Source: Sinorhizobium fredii (GTDB taxonomy: Bacteria; Pseudomonadota; Alphaproteobacteria; Rhizobiales; Rhizobiaceae). Taken from it: a stretch of 64,000 bases of DNA. Positions 58,188 through 64,000 of this stretch are shown piece by piece; the first letter of the stretch is position 1; every line of letters starts with the position of its first letter. Location of the stretch: positions 806,001 to 870,000 of the forward strand of contig NZ_CP024310.1 of assembly GCF_002944405.1 (NCBI RefSeq), written 5' to 3'. The notes under the pieces were generated by a model, which saw only the letters and a list, made by a program, of their open reading frames with translations, searched no databases and was not told the origin of the DNA. Position numbers and translations under genes: made by a program.

Positions 58188-59480
58188 TCAGTCCCCGGAC
58201 CATGGCGCATAATTGGCGGCATCGACGGCCGAAGGTCGTCCCTCGATATGCAGCTCACTTAGCCGTGGCGGCGTGCGGGCGATGACCTTGCCGCGACGGA
58301 TCACGGCGAGCCGGTTCGGCCTCAGCCGCAGGGCCTCCAGCGTATCGCGTGCCTGGAGAATGACGAGGTCGGCGTTGCAGCCCTTGTCGAGACCATAGCC
58401 TTCGAGGCCCATCGTCTTCGCCGAATTGACGGTCAGCGCGTCGAAGATCTTCCGCTTGTCGTCAATCCCGGCCATCTGGGCGACGTGGATCGCCATATGC
58501 CCGACCTCCAGCATGTCGCCGGAGCCCATCGAGTACCAGGGGTCCATGACGCAATCGTGGCCAAAGGAGACGTTGAGGCCGGCCTCCATCAGCTCGCGCA
58601 CGCGCGTCAGGCCGCGACGCTTCGGATAGGTGTCGTGCCGGCCCTGCAGCATGATGTTGATCAGCGGATTGGGAATGACGTTGATCTCGGCCTCCGCCAT
58701 CAGCGGGACGAGTTTCGAAACGTAGTAGTTGTCCATCGAATGCATCGAGGTGAGGTGCGATCCCGCCACCCGGCCCTTCAGGCCGAAGCGGATCGTCTGC
58801 GCTGCCAGCGTTTCGATATGACGCGACATCGGATCATCGGTCTCGTCGCAATGCATGTCGACGGGCATTCCGCGCTCGGCGGCGAGCCGGCACAGCGCTT
58901 CCACCGACGCCGTCCCGTCGCTCATGGTGCGCTCGAAATGCGGAATGCCGCCGACGATGTCGACGCCCATGTCGAGCGCCCGGTTCAACGCGTCGACGGC
59001 GCCGGGCGAGCGGTAGTAGCCGTCCTGCGGGAAGGCGACGAGCTGCAGGTCGATATAGGGCGCGATCCTTTCGCGGACTTCGAGCAGCGCCTCGACGGTA
59101 ACCAGCCGCGGATCGCTGATGTCCACGTGGCTGCGAATGGCGAGGAGCCCTTGCGAGACCGCCAGGTCGCAATAGCGCAGGGCCCTTTCGATCAGTGCCT
59201 CGCGCGTCAGAGTGGGGCGCAGTTCGCCCCAGAGCGCGATGCCCTCGAGCAGCGTGCCGGAGCGGTTCATCCGCGGCAGCCCGAGCGACAGCGTCGCGTC
59301 CATGTGAAAGTGCGGATCGACGAAGGGCGGCGTGGCGAGCCGGCCGGTCGCGTCGATCTCCTCCTTGCCCGACGCTTCGATCTTCGCCGCCACCTCGGCG
59401 ATCCTTTCGCCTTGGATGCCGATATCGATGCCGCAGCGCCCGTCCGGCAGATTGGCGTTACGAATGATCAGGTCGAACAT
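58188..59480 (-). CDS. cytosine-deaminase-like amidohydrolase with altered base-recognition residue
   Basis: A 430-aa metal-dependent amidohydrolase aligning over its length with E. coli CodA (427 aa). Metal ligands are His57/His59 (DPHFHMD), His210 (HCDETDDP, Glu213 acid/base), and Asp309. CodA-type segments TSMHSMDNYYVSKL, NPLINIMLQGRHDTYPKRRG and GHDCVMDPWYSMGSGDML are clear. CodA has Asp-Asp (HDDVFDPW); here the second is Cys310 (HDCVMDPW), the residue that reads the pyrimidine. Deamination of a modified cytosine or other ring is therefore likelier than cytosine itself. Convergent with pdxA2 (18 bp apart). Confidence 0.88.
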   Translation of the reverse strand: MFDLIIRNANLPDGRCGIDIGIQGERIAEVAAKIEASGKEEIDATGRLATPPFVDPHFHMDATLSLGLPRMNRSGTLLEGIALWGELRPTLTREALIERALRYCDLAVSQGLLAIRSHVDISDPRLVTVEALLEVRERIAPYIDLQLVAFPQDGYYRSPGAVDALNRALDMGVDIVGGIPHFERTMSDGTASVEALCRLAAERGMPVDMHCDETDDPMSRHIETLAAQTIRFGLKGRVAGSHLTSMHSMDNYYVSKLVPLMAEAEINVIPNPLINIMLQGRHDTYPKRRGLTRVRELMEAGLNVSFGHDCVMDPWYSMGSGDMLEVGHMAIHVAQMAGIDDKRKIFDALTVNSAKTMGLEGYGLDKGCNADLVILQARDTLEALRLRPNRLAVIRRGKVIARTPPRLSELHIEGRPSAVDAANYAPWSGD

Positions 59481-59694
59481 GGCGGCTCCAGCGGATAAGA
59501 TGAGAAACACCAGCGCCAGCTGCGGCGAGTCGGCGGCAGCATCATAGCTTGCACTACACTATCATTGTAGGCGAGGGGGCCACGCGCGATGAGGTGCTGC
59601 GAAGTCGCGCTTAGCGAGGCTGGCCTGCATCGGACGGTCGATGTCTTGCGTGCGGGGACGGGGTCGCCAGACCTCCGCTTGAGGCACAGGTAGG

Positions 59695-59838
59695 TCAATT
59701 CTCCTCGACCGAAATACCCTGCTCGCCAATCTTGATCTCGATGCCTGGCTGGTTTTCTTCGCGGTAGACGTAGATGCCCAGTCCGACAGCGACCACGGCG
59801 AGAAGAGTGATGATGAGATAGAGGCCATTCCGGCTCAT
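59695..59838 (-). CDS. small single-pass membrane protein
   Basis: A 47-aa protein: MSRNGLYLIITLLAVVAVGL forms one membrane helix, followed by GIYVYREENQPGIEIKIGEQ and GISVEEN. AAGGA lies ten bases before the ATG at 59838. The short cytoplasmic start and acidic outer tail suggest an N-in topology. Similar tiny proteins are conserved in rhizobia without known function. It stands alone between the deaminase and ROK genes. Confidence 0.6.
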   Translation of the reverse strand: MSRNGLYLIITLLAVVAVGLGIYVYREENQPGIEIKIGEQGISVEEN

Positions 59839-59934
59839 TCAGTGCGTTTCCTTCAAAGCGTTGACATGTCCGTAGCTAGGAAACCTGGCGGGAAAGGCAA
59901 CCGCTGCGTGCTGTGGCGTCAGAGCTGGCGCGGT

Positions 59935-61017
59935 TCAGGACGGGTCGCAGTTATCAGCCTTGTTGCTGAAGTGGGCGTTGCCGAGGCCGGTGCCGATCGT
60001 CAGAATTCCCCAGTCGGAAACGTCCTGCATGAAGGGTATCTGCGAGAGACCCTGAACAACGGCGTCGTTGTGCATGATGACGAAGGTTTCCTCCTCGCCG
60101 ATTTGCGGAATGGCTCGCTTGAGCGCGACGGGCAGGTTGAAGTGCTCGCTCTCCCAGTTGCCGCCCGGCAGGTTCTGACCGCCGCGCAGGATCGAGCCAT
60201 CGGCATTGATGGCGCCGGGGCAGGCGACGCCGATCACCGGTGCCGGCGCGAGGCCGGCCTTGTCCGCCTTAGCGACGAGCTTGTCGATCATCGCTATGAG
60301 GCGTTCGATCGTGGCGCTCCTGGTGGGCTTGTCCTTCGCATGCCGCCAGATGTCCGATTTCCAGACTCTGGCCTTCGAGAGGTCGGTCTCTTCCTTCAAG
60401 CGCAGTTCGACGATGCCCACGCGCACATTGGTGCCGCCGATGTCGATGGCAAGTATGGCCCTGTGGCCCTTGAGCATCCAGCCGGGCATGAGATGAGCGG
60501 CACCGATGAGCCCCGCGTCATCCGGATGGTGGACAATGGGCGCGAGCTCGATCTTCAGACCTTCTGCCTTCAACAGCACCATTGCCCGGGCAATGGTGAG
60601 TTCACCGACGGCGCTCCCTCGGAAGCCGCCGCCGATCACCACGCGCTCGGTATTCTTCCAGCTCTTCTGCTGCAGGAATTTCCCGAGCACGCCGGAGAGT
60701 TCGCCGGCAAATTCGTCGACCGCTCCCATGACGAGGGCGGCCGCCTCCTTGTCGTCTCCGAGCAGGAATGCGTCGATCTGCTTTTTCGACAGGCCGTCGG
60801 TCGGGGTGTTGCCGAGCGGGTCTTCACCGCCCTTGCGCACGCGCTTGCGCCAGGCATCGAGCTTTTCCTGAAAGGCAAATTTGTTGGCCCTGTCCCCTAA
60901 GAAACCGTCGCCGGAACGAAGCCCCAGATTGTAATCGTCGACCGTGACCGACGGCAGATCGCCGGCACCATGGATGAGCGGGGCCCCATTTCGTTTTTCG
61001 TTCACGGATCTGCCCAC
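59935..61017 (-). CDS. ROK-family sugar kinase-like protein with permuted domain order
   Basis: A 360-aa protein carrying ROK motifs in swapped order. Residues 127-175 hold what is normally the C-terminal half (RVVIGGGFRGSAVGE adenosine motif, then DDAGLIGAAHL). Only afterwards come the usual N-terminal phosphate loop (ILAIDIGGTNVRVGIVEL, 189-206), HNDAVVQGLS (316-325) and TIGTGLGNAHFSN (340-352), where the protein ends. The ROK zinc motif (CxCGxxGCxE) is absent. The start is GTG 61017 after GAGGAGG. Possibly a glucokinase-like enzyme or sensor; function unassigned. It is transcribed with the LacI gene upstream, 149 bp away. Confidence 0.8.
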   Translation of the reverse strand: MGRSVNEKRNGAPLIHGAGDLPSVTVDDYNLGLRSGDGFLGDRANKFAFQEKLDAWRKRVRKGGEDPLGNTPTDGLSKKQIDAFLLGDDKEAAALVMGAVDEFAGELSGVLGKFLQQKSWKNTERVVIGGGFRGSAVGELTIARAMVLLKAEGLKIELAPIVHHPDDAGLIGAAHLMPGWMLKGHRAILAIDIGGTNVRVGIVELRLKEETDLSKARVWKSDIWRHAKDKPTRSATIERLIAMIDKLVAKADKAGLAPAPVIGVACPGAINADGSILRGGQNLPGGNWESEHFNLPVALKRAIPQIGEEETFVIMHNDAVVQGLSQIPFMQDVSDWGILTIGTGLGNAHFSNKADNCDPS

Positions 61018-61166
61018 GCAACCTCCTCATGAAGCCTCGCCTGCAGTTGTGCGCTGGCGGCGTCACTTACAACGTGAGGGGCAGGGCGATGTTCCCGCGT
61101 TGCTTCACCTGTTTCCGGATGCGCCCGCACGCAATTCGGCTCTCGGCGCAGAACTAGACCTAGCGG

Positions 61167-62198
61167 TCAGATATTCTCCGGCGTGTAGATGTCGAAGGGC
61201 AGGATGGTCTGCCCTGGAACGCCGGCGGTACCCCGGTCGATCGCACCGATCATCAGGTTGACCGTCTCTCGCGCCAGCGTCGGGACCGGTGTGGCGACCG
61301 CCATGATGACCGCCTCGTCGGCAAGGGCGCCGCGCGATTCCGGTGTCAGCTCGTTGACGACGATGAGCAGCTTGCCGACCAACTTCTCCTCGCGGATCGC
61401 CGAGATCGCCCCCTCCATGCCGCCGCCGCAGACGTAGAAACCGAGAAGGTCCGGGTGGCGTTTCAGGAGGTCGAGGGTCGCCTCATGGGTGATCTCGGCG
61501 GTATCGAGGTTGACCATCGTGTCCAGCACCTCGAACTCCGGCGCCTTTTCGCGAAAATAGGAGCGGAAGGCGATCTCGCGCAGTTCATGGCCGAGAAAGC
61601 GATGGCTGCCGATGAATGCGGCGACCTTGCCAGGTCGCTTGGCCGCCTTGGCGATCATCCAGGCGGCCGTTCGCCCGACCTTTTGGTTGTTCAGGCCGAT
61701 ATAGCCCTCGCGCACGCCGGACGCGAAATCGGAAAGCAGTGAGAAGGTCGGAATGCCGCGCTCTCTCAGTTCCTCGACCGCGGCAGTGACGGCCGGGTAG
61801 TCGGGGGCGACGAAGGCGATTGCCTGATTGCGTGCCGCCATTGTCTTAAGTTTCTCGGTAATCCCCGCCGGCGTCGAATTGGCGACGAAGTCGATCTGCG
61901 GGATGACCCGGACATTGGTCAGTGACAGCGCCGCATTCTCCATTTCCCGAGCGACCGCCTGATAGAAGGCTTGCTGCGGCTTCTGCAGGAGAAAACCCAG
62001 ACGGTACTGCGGCAGGTCCTCGAAAACCCGCTGCCGCAGCAGCCCGACCGCATGGTAGCCGATTTCCTTTGCCGCGTCGTAGACGCGCCGCGCCGTCTCC
62101 TCGCGCACCGGGTGGCGTCCGTTCAGCACCCGGTCCACCGTCGCAACACTCACCCCCGCGGCCCGCGCCAGATCCGCTATCGTCGGCCTGCTGCTCAT
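61167..62198 (-). CDS. LacI-family transcriptional regulator
   Basis: A 343-aa regulator. The N-terminal helix-turn-helix is canonical (TIADLARAAGVSVATVDRVL, hinge NGRHPVREETARRV). The rest is a periplasmic-binding-protein-like sugar domain (IAFVAPDYPAVTAAVEEL, GLNNQKVGRTAAWMI, GFYVCGGGMEGAISAI). It diverges from mocD with a 156-bp gap containing inverted repeats, so it probably controls the moc genes and itself. The inducer may be a rhizopine or inositol derivative (inference). Confidence 0.9.
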   Translation of the reverse strand: MSSRPTIADLARAAGVSVATVDRVLNGRHPVREETARRVYDAAKEIGYHAVGLLRQRVFEDLPQYRLGFLLQKPQQAFYQAVAREMENAALSLTNVRVIPQIDFVANSTPAGITEKLKTMAARNQAIAFVAPDYPAVTAAVEELRERGIPTFSLLSDFASGVREGYIGLNNQKVGRTAAWMIAKAAKRPGKVAAFIGSHRFLGHELREIAFRSYFREKAPEFEVLDTMVNLDTAEITHEATLDLLKRHPDLLGFYVCGGGMEGAISAIREEKLVGKLLIVVNELTPESRGALADEAVIMAVATPVPTLARETVNLMIGAIDRGTAGVPGQTILPFDIYTPENI

Positions 62199-62220
62199 CT
62201 CCGCCTCCCTGACAGCATTA

Positions 62221-62268
62221 CCTCATGAATGAGGCCACAGTTATGATGTGTTTTGATAGAATATATCA
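62221..62268. promoter_or_regulatory. inverted repeats in the lacI-mocD divergent promoter
   Basis: CCTCAT-GA-ATGAGG (62221-62234) and TGATA-GAATA-TATCA (62254-62268) are perfect-arm repeats in the shared promoter. Either could be the LacI-family operator. Confidence 0.45.
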
Positions 62269-62354
62269 TAGCTGCATTGAGAGCTGTCAAAAGTCAACTT
62301 ATTCTCCTCGCATCAGATGAAGGCGCAATCCGGAGCGCTCTTCGGGAGGCAGGG

Positions 62355-63446
62355 ATGACGACAGGTCCGACGAAACGAGATTACAGCCTGCTGGGCCGCG
62401 ATGCCCAAGCCGCGGTGGCGAACGGCCTCGCCGCGGCCGAGTGGTACCATACGGAAATTCCGCGCAAGCAGATGAAGGAGCTGATGAAGCGCGAGGATGG
62501 TCCGGCCATTCGCGACACAGCGATCTGGCTCGGCAGCATGGCTGTCCTCGGTGGGCTCGGCACCTATTTCTGGGGCACCTGGTTCGCCGTGCCGTTCTTC
62601 CTTGCCTATGGCGTCCTTTACGGCTCGGCCTCCGACAGCCGCTGGCACGAATGCGGCCACGGCACCGCCTTCAAGACGATGTGGATGAACGACGCCGTCT
62701 ACTTGATCGCCTGCTTCATGATCATGCGCAATCCGGTGACCTGGCGATGGAGCCACACGCGCCACCACACCGACACGGTCATCGTCGGCCGCGACCCGGA
62801 AATCGCCGTCATGCGGCCGCCGGATCTCATTCGTCTCGTCCTCAATTTCTTCGGCATCATCGATGTCTGGTATGCGGTCATCGACATGCTGCGCAACGCT
62901 TTCGGCGTGATCAGCGCAGCGGAAAAGACCTTCATTCCGGAAATGGAACGGTCGAAGGCGATTCTCGTCGCCCGCATCTGGCTTGCCATCTATCTGGCGA
63001 CCACCGGTCTCTCGGTCTATCTCGGCTCGATACTGCCCTTGATGCTGATCGGCCTGCCGCGGCTTTACGGCGCCTGGCACCACGTGCTGACCGGCCTGCT
63101 GCAGCATGGCGGCCTTGCCGACAATGTCATCGACCACCGGCTGAACAGCCGCACCGTCTACATGAATCCGGTGAGCCGCTTCATCTACTGGAACATGAAC
63201 TACCATGTGGAGCATCACATGTTCCCCATGGTGCCCTATCACGCGCTGCCGAGGCTGCACGCGATGATCAAGCACGACCTGCCGGCGGCCAACCCATCGA
63301 TCTTCGACGGCTATCGCGAAATGATCCCGGCCTTCCTCCGGCAGCTGCGTAACGAGGATTATTTCCTGAAGCGCGAACTGCCGCCGACGGCAAAGCCCTA
63401 TCGCGAAGAATTCCACAACGACCGGGAAGCCCAGGCCGCCGAGTGA
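62355..63446 (+). CDS. mocD: MocD-type fatty-acid-desaturase-fold oxygenase
   Basis: A 363-aa integral membrane di-iron enzyme. Three histidine boxes hold the irons: HECGHG, HTRHH and HVEHH. Hydrophobic stretches lie near 70-105 and 215-250. In rhizopine users MocD, with MocE and MocF as electron carriers, removes the O-methyl group of 3-O-methyl-scyllo-inosamine. The start at 62355 follows GGGAGG; an open frame further upstream lacks a ribosome binding site. The order mocD-mocE-mocF here supports the name, though the desaturase fold is shared with other hydroxylases. Confidence 0.85.
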   Translation: MTTGPTKRDYSLLGRDAQAAVANGLAAAEWYHTEIPRKQMKELMKREDGPAIRDTAIWLGSMAVLGGLGTYFWGTWFAVPFFLAYGVLYGSASDSRWHECGHGTAFKTMWMNDAVYLIACFMIMRNPVTWRWSHTRHHTDTVIVGRDPEIAVMRPPDLIRLVLNFFGIIDVWYAVIDMLRNAFGVISAAEKTFIPEMERSKAILVARIWLAIYLATTGLSVYLGSILPLMLIGLPRLYGAWHHVLTGLLQHGGLADNVIDHRLNSRTVYMNPVSRFIYWNMNYHVEHHMFPMVPYHALPRLHAMIKHDLPAANPSIFDGYREMIPAFLRQLRNEDYFLKRELPPTAKPYREEFHNDREAQAAE

Positions 63447-63496
63447 GCGGCAGGCGATCCCGCAAATCAGAACAAACGACTGAATGGAGGAACCCC

Positions 63497-63814
63497 ATGA
63501 GCTCGAACTGGGTCGAGGTCTGTGCCGCCGACGAAATCGACGAGGAAGACGTCATTCGTTTCGACCATGAAGGGCGCACCTTTGCCGTCTACCGCAGCCC
63601 CGATGACGAATATTTTGCCACCGATGGGCTCTGCACGCATGAGCAGATCCACCTCGCCGACGGGCTGGTGATGGAGGACATCATCGAATGTCCGAAGCAC
63701 AACGGCCGCTTCAACTACAAGACCGGCCAGGCCAAGGGCGCGCCCGTCTGCGTCAATCTCACGACCTATCCGGTCAAGGTCGAGGCCGGCAGCGTCTTTA
63801 TCGCGATTTCCTGA
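63497..63814 (+). CDS. mocE: MocE-family Rieske 2Fe-2S ferredoxin
   Basis: A 105-aa soluble Rieske ferredoxin. The cluster is bound by Cys/His pairs in [12 protein letters not shown] and [14 protein letters not shown]. It passes electrons from the following reductase to MocD. TGGAGG precedes the start, and it lies 50 bp after mocD. Length and pattern fit the MocE ferredoxin family closely. Confidence 0.9.
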   Translation: MSSNWVEVCAADEIDEEDVIRFDHEGRTFAVYRSPDDEYFATDGLCTHEQIHLADGLVMEDIIECPKHNGRFNYKTGQAKGAPVCVNLTTYPVKVEAGSVFIAIS

Positions 63815-63840
63815 CGCTTCAGGGGCGAGGGGAGGAGAAC

Positions 63841-64000
63841 ATGAGCCATATCGTTATCGTCGGCGCCGGCGAATGCGGGGCAAGGGCGGCCTTTGCTCTC
63901 AGGGAAAAGGGTTTCGAAGGCGAAATCACGCTGATCGGCGCCGAGCCGCATCTCCCCTATGAGCGTCCGCCGCTTTCCAAGGACGGGCTCGCCGGGGCCG
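63841..64000 (+). CDS. mocF: MocF-type ferredoxin reductase, partial (cut by window end)
   Basis: The first 53 codons of an FAD/NAD-dependent ferredoxin reductase: [20 protein letters not shown] (FAD loop) then [20 protein letters not shown], which is the family signature. GGAGGAG lies directly upstream. It completes the electron chain NAD(P)H to MocF to MocE to MocD. The rest of the gene is outside the window. Confidence 0.85.
   Translation, partial: MSHIVIVGAGECGARAAFALREKGFEGEITLIGAEPHLPYERPPLSKDGLAGA

Overview
The window reads as a replicon segment of a fast-growing rhizobium, most likely Sinorhizobium/Ensifer. This rests on the high-GC coding style, dense catabolic operons with ABC importers, a rhizobial polyol (mpt/ery) locus, mocDEF-type rhizopine genes, DUF982/DUF3618 genes, EcfG/RpoE2-type promoters (GGAAC-N16..19-TT) and rhizobial intergenic palindromes. 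No rRNA, tRNA, insertion sequence, replication origin or CRISPR array was seen. The assignment to genus is inference from gene content.

Region 1 (1-5.7 kb) is a hexuronate/pectin-type locus: a divergent partial gene, a sugar-binding protein with a perfect 18-bp operator-like palindrome over its ribosome binding site, intact kduI, and a kduD destroyed by two frameshifts and an internal deletion. An FAD/NAD(P)-binding protein follows. Region 2 (5.8-11.6 kb) holds cold-shock and housekeeping genes (cspA, rpsU with a TTG start) and stress genes: a glycogen-debranching-type glucosidase diverging from a three-gene DUF883-like/holin/DUF3618 operon, both behind EcfG-type promoters.

Region 3 (11.7-29.1 kb) is the polyol locus. 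It runs eryD regulator, five-gene ABC importer (mptABCDE-like), eryA, a 2-hydroxyacid dehydrogenase, eryB, a class II aldolase, a ribulokinase-like FGGY kinase, a HAD protein, eryC, a DeoR regulator, tpiB and rpiB, ending at a clear terminator. Polyols are imported, phosphorylated by EryA, oxidised by EryB and isomerised by EryC/TpiB/RpiB towards erythrose-4-phosphate. The inserted genes probably extend the range to pentitols. Region 4 (29.1-32.3 kb) is an AraC/efflux divergent pair followed by a frameshifted nitrilase gene.

Region 5 (32.3-41 kb) is a stress/envelope cluster: treY, a clsB-like phospholipase D, a ybhN-like membrane protein and a ybhP-like phosphodiesterase (the last two sharing one overlapping bidirectional EcfG-type promoter), an AI-2E-family permease, and small rhizobial proteins, one of them frameshifted. 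It ends in a decayed stretch carrying a fragment of a Cys/Met-lyase gene. Region 6 (41.5-45.6 kb) has a chemoreceptor and a NarK-type nitrate/nitrite transporter behind a consensus sigma-54 promoter.

Region 7 (45.6-59.5 kb) is a catabolic island: a FadR-type regulator, DUF1537 four-carbon-acid kinase and a dipeptide-type ABC importer on the minus strand. Diverging from it are a DHDPS-family aldolase, a sialidase-like beta-propeller, an iron alcohol dehydrogenase and PdxA2, then a convergent CodA-like deaminase with Cys in place of the Asp that reads cytosine. The kinase/PdxA2 pair implies a phosphorylated four-carbon acid-sugar route, but the full gene set is not one I recognise and is the best candidate for an undescribed pathway. 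Region 8 (59.7-64 kb) contains a small membrane protein, a ROK-family protein whose two halves are in swapped (circularly permuted) order, a LacI-family regulator and the divergent mocD-mocE-mocF genes (mocF cut by the window end).
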